Position numbers and translations under genes: made by a program. Shown in pieces: positions 1-7,914 of a stretch of DNA of 64,000 nucleotides. The stretch is taken from NCBI GenBank assembly GCA_030765525.1, contig JAVCCK010000046.1, positions 1-64,000 of the forward strand. Direction: 5' to 3'. The notes beneath the pieces were generated by a model. It worked only from the letters and a program-made list of their open reading frames with translations, made no database searches and was not told the DNA's origin. The stretch comes from Candidatus Lernaella stagnicola (GTDB lineage Bacteria; Lernaellota; Lernaellaia; Lernaellales; Lernaellaceae). Position 1 is the first letter of the stretch. Every line of letters begins with the position of its first letter.

Positions 1-513
1 GCTTCGAAGAACGGGTACGACACCTGCCCGGTGAAAACCGTCGCGGCGGGCGAGATCGAGGGCGCGGTCATGGCGCAGCTGCGCGCGGTCTTCCGGTCGC
101 CCGAACTGATCGCCGAGACCTTCCGCACCGCCCAGCAGAAGGAGGCCGATGAGATCGGCCGCCTGAAACAGGAACGGTTTGACCTGGCCGGAAGTTTGCC
201 CTCCACCGACGATCCGTTGCGTCGCAGGGAGATCGAAAAACGGCTGCCGGAAATCGACGGCATGGTTGCAGCCCTGGAAGCGAACCCACTGACCGAACAG
301 AACGTCGCCGATGCGCTGGGTAACATTGACACGGTGTGGGACGAACTCTTCCCAGCCGAGCAGGCGCGGATCGTCAGCCTGCTGATCGAGCGCGTGGTCG
401 TGAACGAAAACGACATGGAAGTCATCATGCGCACCGACGGATTCCGGTCCCTGGTGAGCGAACTCGACGATGCCCCCGCGCCGAGCGAAGAAAGGAGCAG
501 CGCGCATGGATGA
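1..513 (+). CDS. Large serine recombinase, C-terminal part (5' end outside window)
   Basis: The frame is open from base 1 and stops at 511-513, so only the last 170 or so residues are present. The first residues contain a Cys-Pro that fits the end of the recombinase zinc-ribbon. It is followed by a pattern typical of large serine recombinases: a short linker with 'EIEGAVMAQLRAVF', a charged helical region with coiled-coil character (about residues 40-90) and 'LFPAEQARIVSLLIERVVV' near the end. The catalytic Ser domain is upstream of the window. Family knowledge: such enzymes integrate, excise or invert DNA using the N-terminal serine. It abuts a small HTH gene 7 bases before that gene's stop-start junction, so the two are translationally linked. 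Its neighbour tmRNA is a common integration target, which hints at the end of a mobile element. Confidence is high for the family and low for whether the element is still active. Confidence 0.85.
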   Translation, partial: ASKNGYDTCPVKTVAAGEIEGAVMAQLRAVFRSPELIAETFRTAQQKEADEIGRLKQERFDLAGSLPSTDDPLRRREIEKRLPEIDGMVAALEANPLTEQNVADALGNIDTVWDELFPAEQARIVSLLIERVVVNENDMEVIMRTDGFRSLVSELDDAPAPSEERSSAHG

Positions 514-925
514 GAAGATCACGGTTCAACGCGATGGAGACAACCTTCGCATCCGCATCCCCATGCAGTTCAAGAAACGCGGCGGGCGCAAGGAAATCAT
601 CATGCCCGAGGGCCTGCCTCAGCACATGCCGGATCGGACGGCGTACCAGAAACCGCTGGTCGCCGCCGTGGTCCGCGCTCACCAGTGGAAACGGATTCTC
701 GACGAGGGGCGCATTCCGTCAATCACCGCGCTCGCCAAGCGGCTCAAGGTGGATCGCGCCTACGTGAGCCGCCAACTGCATCTGACGCTCCTCGCACCCG
801 ACATCATCGAAGCCATCCTTTACGGCCGCGAGCCGAGCGGCCTGTCGCTCGCCCGCCTGAACAAGGCGTTCCCCCTGGAATGGGAAGAGCAGCGCACGGC
901 TCTGGGCTTCGAATCATCGCGCTAA
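506..925 (+). CDS. Small HTH protein encoded with the serine recombinase
   Basis: This 139-residue protein starts at ATG 506, inside the end of the recombinase gene, with AAAGGAG 9 bases upstream; an in-frame longer start at 470 lacks such a site. The N-terminal half is basic and beta-like ('RIRIPMQFKKRGGRKE'). The C-terminal half holds a helix-turn-helix resembling the ParB/KorB type: 'SITALAKRLKVDRAYVSRQL', then 'LLAPDIIEAIL' and 'PSGLSLARL'. It probably binds DNA. The overlap with the recombinase suggests it regulates or assists that enzyme, for example as a directionality factor or repressor, but this is inference from position only. No exact family name is recognised. Confidence 0.75.
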   Translation: MDEKITVQRDGDNLRIRIPMQFKKRGGRKEIIMPEGLPQHMPDRTAYQKPLVAAVVRAHQWKRILDEGRIPSITALAKRLKVDRAYVSRQLHLTLLAPDIIEAILYGREPSGLSLARLNKAFPLEWEEQRTALGFESSR

Positions 926-1053
926 TCCACACGACAGTGTCATGGCCCCTTTCGCCATCCCGCTCGCCTGTCGCGTTTGTCGTGTTTATGTCCGGTTTAG
1001 ATGGCGCTTTTTGGTTCTGCTTCGTGACGAGCGTTCGTTTTGCCACTCCGCGC

Positions 1054-1065
1054 GGGAGTCGAACC
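1054..1065. repeat. T-arm-like 12-mer shared with the tmRNA 3' end
   Basis: GGGAGTCGAACC occurs here and again inside the T-arm of tmRNA near 1357-1368. The surrounding bases (1043-1072) can partly pair like a T-stem, but no complete tRNA fits. The 416-base stretch 926-1341 otherwise holds no convincing gene, only this fragment and the tmRNA terminator. A duplicated T-arm next to a recombinase gene is what an attachment-site remnant would look like, but this 12-mer is also simply a common T-arm sequence. Confidence 0.3.
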
Positions 1066-1282
1066 GCGCCTTTTCACCCCTCTCGTAAGTGCTTGAAAAA
1101 TAAGCACTCCCATCTTGTTGACGAGTTGGTCGAAGTCACGAAGATTCAGAGAGGGAGAGAGAAAATGGGCCTTTTGGGGGGCAAATGTGGGGTTTTCGGG
1201 GGTCAACTCGTCACGATGATTTCTTCTTACCGTGGCATCCTACCAAGCCAAAAGGCTTGATAAACAAAAGGAAAAACGAAAA

Positions 1283-1316
1283 GCCGAGTCCAGCGGTGGA
1301 GTCGGCCTTTTTTGCT
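1283..1316 (-). terminator. Rho-independent terminator of tmRNA
   Basis: A 9-bp stem with one mismatch (GCCGAGTCC and GGAGTCGGC, 6-base loop) lies at 1283-1306. It is flanked by A-runs on the left and TTTTTT on the right, so it can act in both directions. Reading on the minus strand it lies about 35 bases after the tmRNA CCA end. Confidence 0.75.
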
Positions 1317-1341
1317 CAGAGAGCGGTTCAAAAAAAGGTAT

Positions 1342-1696
1342 TGGTGGAGGCGGGGGGAGTCGAACCCCCGTCCGAAAGGCTTTGGATGTGCCGTCTACGT
1401 GCGTAGCCGATGATTTGTTTTTAGGTCGTTGGTCCCCCTACGGCCGGGTACCGGCAGACCGATCCCAATTTAATTTCGCTTGGCAGCGCCTGGGTAAGCT
1501 CCGCTTCGGCTAGTCGGCTAAGGTGACACTTCGACCCTGACCCACCAACAAGGTCAGGCGAAGCGGACCACGTACTCTACGCGGCCATGGCATAGTTGTC
1601 ATTGGCAACTATAAAGGGTCCGGATTATTACGAGGTTCCGGGCCTCGGCACGCGGGTCACACCCGCAAGTCCCCCCGTCGAAACCGTATCGCCCCC
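1342..1696 (-). ncRNA. ssrA: tmRNA (transfer-messenger RNA)
   Basis: tmRNA rescues ribosomes stalled on broken mRNA: it is charged with Ala, supplies a short reading frame and tags the nascent chain for proteolysis. On the minus strand the RNA starts GGGGGCGATACGG-TTTCGACGGGG and ends in a T-arm (GGTTCGACTCC), an acceptor strand and encoded CCA at 1342-1344. The 5' and 3' ends form a 7-bp acceptor stem with one G-U pair. The tag frame reads GCC AAT GAC AAC TAT GCC ATG GCC GCG TAG, giving ANDNYAMAA plus the tmRNA-borne Ala. This is one residue shorter than the E. coli tag, which has ANDENYALAA encoded. Pseudoknot-like GC-rich segments follow. Length is about 355 nt, normal for one-piece tmRNA. 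Confidence 0.96.
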
Positions 1697-1724
1697 AATG
1701 TCAAAGATCGCGTCAGCCATCGAC

Positions 1725-1753
1725 AAGATAAGCATCGCGGGTACTTAGCGCAA
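1725..1753 (-). promoter_or_regulatory. Candidate sigma70 promoter for tmRNA
   Basis: Reading the minus strand, TTGCGC (1753-1748) and TATCTT (1730-1725) are separated by exactly 17 bases. The predicted start is about 20 bases upstream of the mature tmRNA 5' end, which fits a short processed leader. The rest of 1697-1967 shows no other gene. Confidence 0.45.
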
Positions 1754-1967
1754 TCGGGCCGCGGCGTCAAACCCGGTCTCAAAGTGCGCCGGATTCACCC
1801 GCCGCGTTTCACGGCCCAGGAAGATGCGAACCTTCTCCACCAGTGTAGACCCTGGGCAGGCGGTCGTGGTTCCCGTCGAGTTGTCGGTGATCAACGCCGC
1901 ATCCGCCGCTCGCGACGCGGGAAGAGCGGGCAAGGTTTTCTTGAGTTCCCTCGGGGCGTTTGCTAGC

Positions 1968-3785
1968 ATGCCGTCGGACCACGACACCGAGGGGCGAAAA
2001 ATTCCGTTAACCGATCCGACCAAAACGGCTGCCACACAACAAACCGGGGCATATAGCAAAAAATTGCCGCGTGTGCTGCTGGTCGTCTGGCTGGCGCTCT
2101 CGGTTCTGCTGGTTTTGCTCGATGCGCGCTCGGGACGGCCGATCAAGTACGAACGGTCGCTCGCCGATTACGCGCCGGTGTTCGTCGAGCCCGCGTTGGA
2201 TTTCCCCGGGTATCCGTTGTTGCCGCTGGACGTGGTGCGCAACGGCCTGAGCGGTTTCATGCACTTCAGCAAGCGCAACTTCCTGGCCGCCGGCGCTTTT
2301 TACCTGATGTTGTTGGGAATCGCGTTGTACCTGGCGGGCGCTTTCGCGGGTGAGGAGATGTCCGGCCTTCTAGCGGCCTTATTCGTGGGGGCGACACCCT
2401 TTGTGCTGGCCGTCGCGCGGGTTTACGACGTGCACATCACGCGCCTGGCCGCCATTGCCTTGGTGTTCGCGGCGCTGGGGTACTTCGAGAAAAAGCGGGA
2501 CGCCCCGGCGCTCGCGGTGCTGGTCGGCACGTGGGTGGTCGGCGTCTTCTTGTGCCCCGCCACTTCGGATTATCTGTTGTACAACGTGGCGATTGCCGGT
2601 CCGGCCGCCGTGTTGCTGGGGTGGGGCGCGATCCGTTCGCCGCAGCGCCGCCTGTATTGGCTGGCGATCGGCTGCTGGGCGGCGGCCGCGGTCATCGTCA
2701 CGCCCGGCTTGTTGCACTACCAGGGCATTTTGAACCCGACGCCGACCGCCGCGCCCCAACTGGGAGTCTCCTTCTCGCCGGGGGCCGTTTGGTCGCAGCC
2801 GCGCATCGCCCTGGCCTATCCGCTGGCGTTTTTCCGGGCCGTCGTTTCCGTACCGCTCAATTGGGTTTTGGGCGTCGGTATTGTGTTGATGTTTTGGCGA
2901 CGCGACCGGCAAAAGTGGATATGGGGCGCCGGATTGCTGTTGCCGCTGCTGGTCATGATTCTGCAACCGAAGCGAAACATGTACTACGTGGCGAACCTGT
3001 TGCCGGCGGCCTGCCTGGCCGCGGCGTTGGGCTGGCGAGGTATCGCGGCGCGGGCGCGTGGTGCGGGAGTGGTTGTGTTTTTCGTTGTGGCGGCGTTGCT
3101 GGCGACGGCTTTTTCCTTCGGTTGGCTGAAGCCGGGGCGCGTCGATGCGCCGTGGAGCGACGTTTTTGTACCGGGACGCCGGGACTACGCGATGCCCTAC
3201 AACACGCTGTCTCTGGAGCCTTTCGGGTCGCCCGGCGGCCCCCAGGACCTGTTCGCCAAGCATCTGGACAGTGTACTGGACCAAGCGCCGCGACCGTTGG
3301 CGATCGGGTTCATCGGCAAGCCGTGCCTGCAAACGATCCTGACGCTGGAATTGCTCTACCGGGGCATCTACGCCCGTGACGTGATCTGCTCGCCGGCCCC
3401 CACCGAGGATGCCGCGGCTTACGACGCCGTGGTGCTGTTGCCAAACCTGATGACGATTCCGGACGTGGCGGGCGGCACCGATCTGGCCGAGATCCACCGG
3501 CGGCTAGTCTCCATGCTGGAGACCGACGCTCCGGAGGCCGCGCGGCTGGGCGCGGAAGTGCCGCTCTTGCGGGGAGAAACTCCGACGAAGGCGAATCAGG
3601 AGCTTGCCGAGCGGTTGCGGCGGGCGACGCCGGTCCTGCGGCAATTGGCCTCAACCTATAGTGAGGCGGTGCCGGTGGGCGATTTCCTGTTTTTCATCGC
3701 GCCCGAGAATGAGGAATTGAAAACGCTTCTGCAAAGCGTTGCCGCTCAACCGGCGCGCTCTGACCTGCCGCCCATCAACCCCTAA
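1968..3785 (+). CDS. Polytopic membrane protein, GT-C glycosyltransferase-like
   Basis: A 605-residue integral inner-membrane protein. After a hydrophilic N-terminus (about 30 residues) come roughly ten hydrophobic segments between residues 30 and 385, then a soluble C-terminal domain of about 200 residues. The layout (first loop after TM1 containing 'YAPVFVEPALDFPGYPLLPLD', many TM helices, C-terminal extracytoplasmic domain) resembles the PMT/ArnT-like GT-C superfamily that transfers sugars from polyprenyl phosphate donors. No catalytic Asp-Glu motif could be assigned with confidence, so the substrate is unknown. ATG 1968 was preferred over the in-frame ATG at 1824 because the extra 48 residues look like noise and overlap the tmRNA upstream region. 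The partial gene at the far right of the window has a related layout. The 3' end overlaps a small minus-strand gene by 11 bases. Confidence 0.75.
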   Translation: MPSDHDTEGRKIPLTDPTKTAATQQTGAYSKKLPRVLLVVWLALSVLLVLLDARSGRPIKYERSLADYAPVFVEPALDFPGYPLLPLDVVRNGLSGFMHFSKRNFLAAGAFYLMLLGIALYLAGAFAGEEMSGLLAALFVGATPFVLAVARVYDVHITRLAAIALVFAALGYFEKKRDAPALAVLVGTWVVGVFLCPATSDYLLYNVAIAGPAAVLLGWGAIRSPQRRLYWLAIGCWAAAAVIVTPGLLHYQGILNPTPTAAPQLGVSFSPGAVWSQPRIALAYPLAFFRAVVSVPLNWVLGVGIVLMFWRRDRQKWIWGAGLLLPLLVMILQPKRNMYYVANLLPAACLAAALGWRGIAARARGAGVVVFFVVAALLATAFSFGWLKPGRVDAPWSDVFVPGRRDYAMPYNTLSLEPFGSPGGPQDLFAKHLDSVLDQAPRPLAIGFIGKPCLQTILTLELLYRGIYARDVICSPAPTEDAAAYDAVVLLPNLMTIPDVAGGTDLAEIHRRLVSMLETDAPEAARLGAEVPLLRGETPTKANQELAERLRRATPVLRQLASTYSEAVPVGDFLFFIAPENEELKTLLQSVAAQPARSDLPPINP

Positions 3786-3954
3786 CTTTAGCCGCCGCGA
3801 AAGTTCCGTACCTGAGCGTCAGCAAAACGGATTTCCAGCGCGACGGTCGCGGCCGCAAAAGTTCGATGACGCACGCGGGCAGGTTCACCCACATGAAGCT
3901 GCTGAAAAACAGGGAGACCAGCAGCCAGGCGGCAAATCCCCAGCGACGTGTCAT
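3775..3954 (-). CDS. Small single-pass membrane protein, hypothetical
   Basis: This 59-residue frame starts at ATG 3954 with GAGG about 8 bases upstream. It has one clear hydrophobic helix ('WGFAAWLLVSLFFSSFMWV') followed by a basic tail. Codon third positions are mostly G or C, like the host genes. It is convergent with the preceding membrane protein and overlaps its stop by 11 bases. Function is unknown; it could be spurious, but the ribosome binding site and the helix support it. The remainder of 3955-4202 is AT-rich and shows no gene. Confidence 0.45.
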   Translation of the reverse strand: MTRRWGFAAWLLVSLFFSSFMWVNLPACVIELLRPRPSRWKSVLLTLRYGTFAAAKVRG

Positions 3955-4202
3955 GGTTTTCCTCGTCCGAGTCGAACGATTATCCAAAAAGCAGGGTCGT
4001 CAAGTCAAACAATCGTTGTCTCTTTGATTCACGCATGTGGTCTCAGAACATTCGCCTATTCGGCAACAAGCCGTCGACGCCCGCTCCGAAAACGCGATTG
4101 TTATCACATTGCACTTAGGTTATTATTGTGGCAGCAACATTGGTCCATTCATAATATTGTGTTTTACTTGGTTTTCAACCATTCCTATTATTCGGGGGCG
4201 AT

Positions 4203-5366
4203 ATGTTGCGGCTACACACTTGGATTGTTATCGGTTTCGGTTTGGTTGTCGGCGCTCTATTGACTATTCTTTCACAAACGGTTGGCACAGATACCGTTTT
4301 CCGCTTTGTTTTACTTAACCTCGGTTGTGCACTGGTCGCTACAGTATTCATCAGCATTCTGCTCGACCTTTTTTGGTCGAAGGAAAGGGCCGCCGTCGAA
4401 AAAAAGGAACTCGAGCCCCTTTTTAAGAAATTTCAGGATTTCACCGAAAAGTTGAACAAACTTGAAGGGCGACTTGAAGCGTTCAAGCAATTGGGCCTTG
4501 ATTACTGCAACGCCACTCGGTACGACGCGTTGGAACGGTTCTTAAACATCGCAAAAGACGTAGTTGCCGTTTCCTCGAATGAACAACAAAAGCCGGCAAT
4601 TACAATCGATATTGTGTCTAGTTCGGCTCGAGGTTTAGTGGGCTATTTAGACCGCGAGGCGCCATCGATTCAAATGGAGTGGCGGTCACTCATCACTGAG
4701 TATCCCCGGTACTTTCGAGTCTTGCTTACCCATCCGGCGTACGCTCATTTACGGCAGCCGGCAGAGGAACGTTCTTCCGGCGATATTGAGTTGGAAATTC
4801 TTAAGACCGCCATTTACCTCCATTGTGTGGCTGGGATCGACTCCAGAAACCTACGTTTCTATCGCGGAAGTCCGACGTTGTTTCTTATCAAAATCAATCG
4901 TCACGTGTTACTGAATCCTTATCCTTATGGAAAAATGGCGATGGATACTTTGTGTCTCGAATTCGAGAGCGACGATGAAGAAGGCTATGTCGCGAATTTT
5001 GCGAAAATGCATTTCGATCACACATGGGCGTTTCTTCACCAAGACAGCAAGCGCGTTGACGGCAACAAACTCGTCGAAGGCATAGACTCTATGGAGGACA
5101 TTCTGCAATCGTTCAGCGAATGCTCGTTTTTGCACGAACCGCGGAAATTGCGCTTAACGACTCACCAAGTACTCGAACTCGATACCTTCGTAAATATTAT
5201 TTTGAGGAAAGGCACCGTTCGATTAAGAAAAGAGATTCAAACCGAGCGACCTTTCAAAGAGTATCTAGAAGAGAAAAGACTATTCTGCGCCGATGAAATC
5301 GGCTTTGAACGCGAGCACTCCGAAGCACCCGAAACGCCGGATGGATCGCCGGGGTCGCAACTTTGA
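4203..5366 (+). CDS. Membrane-anchored coiled-coil protein of unknown function, AT-rich
   Basis: A 387-residue protein. Two N-terminal transmembrane helices (residues 5-25 and 32-54) are followed by a coiled coil (about 58-95, 'KKELEPLFKKFQDFTEKLNKLEGRLE') and a cytoplasmic domain of about 250 residues. That domain contains 'HVLLNPYPYGKMAMDTL', an acidic stretch and 'FAKMHFDHTWAF'. This pattern reminds me of degenerate phospholipase-D-like sensor domains in some bacterial regulatory and defence proteins, but no HKD motif is seen, so no enzyme activity is claimed. Codon use is far more A/T-rich than in the neighbours (many AAA, GAT, TTT codons), which points to recent horizontal acquisition. 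GGGGGCGAT precedes ATG 4203. It stands alone between GC-rich genes. Confidence 0.75.
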   Translation: MLRLHTWIVIGFGLVVGALLTILSQTVGTDTVFRFVLLNLGCALVATVFISILLDLFWSKERAAVEKKELEPLFKKFQDFTEKLNKLEGRLEAFKQLGLDYCNATRYDALERFLNIAKDVVAVSSNEQQKPAITIDIVSSSARGLVGYLDREAPSIQMEWRSLITEYPRYFRVLLTHPAYAHLRQPAEERSSGDIELEILKTAIYLHCVAGIDSRNLRFYRGSPTLFLIKINRHVLLNPYPYGKMAMDTLCLEFESDDEEGYVANFAKMHFDHTWAFLHQDSKRVDGNKLVEGIDSMEDILQSFSECSFLHEPRKLRLTTHQVLELDTFVNIILRKGTVRLRKEIQTERPFKEYLEEKRLFCADEIGFEREHSEAPETPDGSPGSQL

Positions 5367-5419
5367 TTTGAAGTTCGCCGCACGCGTGGCCATCAACCAT
5401 CTACTATCATAGCCGCCGG

Positions 5420-6622
5420 TCAAAACAGCCAATCCGCGAGGCTCAGCGCGCCGCGCATGAGGATGGTCGAGGGCTCCCACGGCGGCGTCTGAGCCGGTGT
5501 AGTGAACGTCGCGTGCCAATCCTCCGGATTCGGGTGGGCCAACGTACAGTTGTAGGAATAAACCTGAATGCGTTCGACGCCCGCCGCTTTGGCCGCCGCG
5601 ATTTCCTGCGCCAACTCCGCCGGTTCGAGCATTTGGTGGCTGAGACCCAGCGCGATCGACGCCGTGTTCGGGTAGTACTCCACCGTCGTTGCGGCGTAGT
5701 CGTAGACGATGTGCGCGCCGAAAGGCAGCCCCAAATATTCCTCGAACGTCGTGGTGTAGACCATCGTCGAAACTTCGTGCCACCTCACGGTCGAAACCGG
5801 AATGTTCATCGCATCCTGCAGGAAGGTGTCGCCATCGGGCACATCGTCCAGGAACATCGGCGCGGTCACGACCATCGAATAGAAGCCGAGGCCGTACAGA
5901 TCGTCCACCATTTGCTGGTACACTTGCGACGCAAGGTCGAATTGCTCGGGCGAAACCTGGTCTAACAGCAACAACGCGACCTCGAAATATTTCCCCTCGT
6001 CGAGCAGGGCGTTGATTTGGCCCATCAGATTGACGTCGGTTTCCATGTCCACAACGATCCACTCGACGGCAACCTCTTCCTCGAGGAACCAAGCGGCGAA
6101 ATCCAAGGCGGTGGCGGCGAACTCTTCCGCATTCAGCTCGCCGGGCCAGTAGCCGCTGCTGTAGGGAAGCAGCAACCAGGCGCGCACTTCCACGCCCTGC
6201 GCTTCGGCGGCGCGCAGCAGGTTCAGCAGCGTGGGATTGCCCAGGTCGACGCTGTCCATGCCCAGGAACAAGGCAAGGTTGTACTCGGCAAGGATGGGTA
6301 GCTGTTGCTCCAACCACGCCCAATTGCCCGGATAGCCTTCCTGATAGTAGCCGTACACCGGCGAGGGGGCGACGAAGGTGTCGTTGTCGTCATCATCGTC
6401 GTTGTCGTTGTCATCATCGTCATTATCGTCATCATCATCGTCGTCGCCGGCCGTGTCGTCGTCATTATCGTCGTTGTCGTCGTTGTTGTTGTCGTCGTTG
6501 TCGTCATCGTCGTCGACCGGCGTGGTGTCATCATCGCCGCCTTCGTCGTCATCTTTATCGGTGTCGCAGGAAACCGATACGACCATCAGTAGCGCGAGAA
6601 TCAGCCATAACGCTTTTTTCAT
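5420..6622 (-). CDS. Poly-Asp lipoprotein with a TIM-barrel-like domain
   Basis: A 400-residue protein. MKKALWLILALLMVV-SVSC is a lipoprotein signal peptide with Cys19 as the lipidation site. Residues 21-100 are almost only Asp, Asn and a few Thr/Gly and would form a long acidic tether. The rest (about 105-400) begins 'VYGYYQEGYPGNWAWLEQQLP' and contains 'WIVVDMETD' at a beta-strand end. This suggests a glycosidase-like or radical-free TIM barrel with possible acidic catalytic residues, but no named family could be assigned. Start ATG 6622 was chosen because it yields the signal peptide and has AAAGAG upstream; a longer in-frame start at 6763 would bury it. It is probably exported and tethered at the outer membrane or cell surface. 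Confidence 0.85.
   Translation of the reverse strand: MKKALWLILALLMVVSVSCDTDKDDDEGGDDDTTPVDDDDDNDDNNNDDNDDNDDDTAGDDDDDDDNDDDDNDNDDDDDNDTFVAPSPVYGYYQEGYPGNWAWLEQQLPILAEYNLALFLGMDSVDLGNPTLLNLLRAAEAQGVEVRAWLLLPYSSGYWPGELNAEEFAATALDFAAWFLEEEVAVEWIVVDMETDVNLMGQINALLDEGKYFEVALLLLDQVSPEQFDLASQVYQQMVDDLYGLGFYSMVVTAPMFLDDVPDGDTFLQDAMNIPVSTVRWHEVSTMVYTTTFEEYLGLPFGAHIVYDYAATTVEYYPNTASIALGLSHQMLEPAELAQEIAAAKAAGVERIQVYSYNCTLAHPNPEDWHATFTTPAQTPPWEPSTILMRGALSLADWLF
6395..6560 (-). repeat. GAY-codon tract encoding Asp/Asn spacer
   Basis: Alternating GAC, GAT and AAC codons (seen on the plus strand as gtc/atc/gtt) encode the acidic spacer of the TIM-barrel-like lipoprotein. Codons are mixed rather than a single repeated triplet, so selection on the protein, not only slippage, maintains it. 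Confidence 0.8.
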
Positions 6623-6770
6623 AAATCCACTCTTTCGGTGAAGTTGCCGATTTCCAGCCTGTTTTCTGGCTCCCCGTTTGTCAAGCGGCGTGTTAACCAC
6701 TTGTTCTTCCGCCCTTTTTACCGGCACGCCGCCCGATTCGGCATCGCGAAAACCGCCCTTCATTTTTTTG

Positions 6771-6799
6771 TTGACGAACTCTGAAACCGGCGCTACACT
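6771..6799 (+). promoter_or_regulatory. Candidate sigma70 promoter of pstSCAB
   Basis: TTGACG at 6771-6776 and TACACT at 6794-6799 are separated by 17 bases. The predicted start is near 6806, about 90 bases before the pstS ATG. Confidence 0.6.
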
Positions 6800-6806
6800 C
6801 CAATTT

Positions 6807-6839
6807 GAGTGTTATAGGAGTGCGTTAAGAGTGTTAAGC
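6807..6839 (+). promoter_or_regulatory. Three tandem 11-bp repeats, candidate regulator site of pst operon
   Basis: GAGTGTTATAG, GAGTGCGTTAA and GAGTGTTAAGC follow one another without gaps (6807-6817, 6818-6828, 6829-6839). PhoB boxes are known to consist of 11-bp direct repeats, so the geometry fits a phosphate-response regulator, although the half-site sequence is not the E. coli one. They sit just after the predicted -10, so they could repress that promoter or activate a second one closer to the gene. Confidence 0.5.
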
Positions 6840-6897
6840 TCGCATTGGAGCCTTGAACTTGGTTGGTTAGGCAGTTTTTGAATCATAAGGAGTTCCC

Positions 6898-7899
6898 ATG
6901 TTGAGGCAAAGATTCGGTAAATCCATGTGGCCCACCATCCTACTCGCGACGTGTTGCTTGGCCCTTCTTTTCGCCTGCCAGCAGCAGGCACCCAACGCGC
7001 CTACCGGACCCGCGGCCGACAACGCGGAACCGCAGGGCACAATTCGCGTCTCCGGCGCCTGGGCCTTGTACCCGATGATGGTGCGCTGGGGCGAGGAATA
7101 CTCCAAGTTGTACCCGAAAGTGCGGGTGGACATCTCGGCGGGCGGTGCCGGCAAAGGCGCGGCCGACGCCCTGGCCAAAATGGTGAACCTGGGCATGGTC
7201 TCGCGCACGATCAAACCGCAAGAAACGGCGCAGGGCGGCGTGTACGTCCCAGTGGCCAAAGACGCCGTGTTCCCGACGGTCAACTCGAACAATCCGGCCG
7301 TGGCCGCGGGCCTGCTCACGCGGGGCATACCGCGGAGCGTGTTTGTCGCCCTCTTTATTAATGGTGAAACCCGGACCTGGAACCAGATTCTCGGGACCGA
7401 AGGCGGCGAGCCGGTGCAGGTTTACTCGCGTTCTGATTCATGCGGCGCGGCGGAGACCTGGGCGACGTATTTGGGTGGCGAGGGTCAGGAAGCGCTCCAG
7501 GGCGTGTCCGTGTACGGTGATCCGGGCTTGGCCGAAGCGGTGCGCCGCGACATCCAAGGGCTCGGTTTCAACAACCTGAATTTCGCCTATGACACCAAGA
7601 CGGGCTTGCCGATGCCCGGCATCGTGCCGGTGCCGATCGACATCAACGAAAACGGTACGGTGGATCCCGAGGAGAAACTGGGCACCAAAAAGATGGCCAT
7701 CGCCGCGGTCGCGGCCGGTCATTATCCGTCCCCGCCGGCCCGCAACCTCAACTTGCTGACCAAAGAGAAATTCACCGGCGTGACGAAGCATTTCGTTCGG
7801 TGGATTCTTACCGACGGGCAGCAGTATCTGGCCGAGGTCGGCTACATCCCGGTGGCGCCGGACCAATTGAAGCAAGCCCTGCAAATGATCGAACAATAG
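6898..7899 (+). CDS. pstS: Phosphate ABC transporter substrate-binding lipoprotein PstS
   Basis: A 333-residue protein that binds inorganic phosphate outside the inner membrane and delivers it to PstCA. The signal peptide ends in LLFAC (Cys27), so it is a lipoprotein. The mature part starts 'TIRVSGAWALYPMMVRWGEEY' and contains 'DISAGGAGKGAADALAKMVNLGMVSR', the region corresponding to the phosphate-binding loops of PBP-like PstS proteins, and 'VYSRSDSCGAAETWATYL', typical of the second lobe. The start has AAGGAG 8 bases upstream. It is first in a pstS-pstC-pstA-pstB operon with gaps of 15, 1 and 9 bases. phoU is not present next to the operon. Assignment relies on both sequence and neighbours. 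Confidence 0.92.
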   Translation: MLRQRFGKSMWPTILLATCCLALLFACQQQAPNAPTGPAADNAEPQGTIRVSGAWALYPMMVRWGEEYSKLYPKVRVDISAGGAGKGAADALAKMVNLGMVSRTIKPQETAQGGVYVPVAKDAVFPTVNSNNPAVAAGLLTRGIPRSVFVALFINGETRTWNQILGTEGGEPVQVYSRSDSCGAAETWATYLGGEGQEALQGVSVYGDPGLAEAVRRDIQGLGFNNLNFAYDTKTGLPMPGIVPVPIDINENGTVDPEEKLGTKKMAIAAVAAGHYPSPPARNLNLLTKEKFTGVTKHFVRWILTDGQQYLAEVGYIPVAPDQLKQALQMIEQ

Positions 7900-7914
7900 A
7901 TCGGGAGCCGCGCA

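Noticed and set aside
1043-1072. A possible tRNA gene around the T-arm-like sequence
   Set aside because: No anticodon or D-arm can be folded and the T-stem has a mismatch; only a fragment is supported.
2379-3497. A 372-codon minus-strand frame opposite the GT-C-like membrane protein
   Set aside because: Composition is Arg/Gln/His-rich with no hydrophobic or domain pattern, while the plus-strand frame has clear TM helices.
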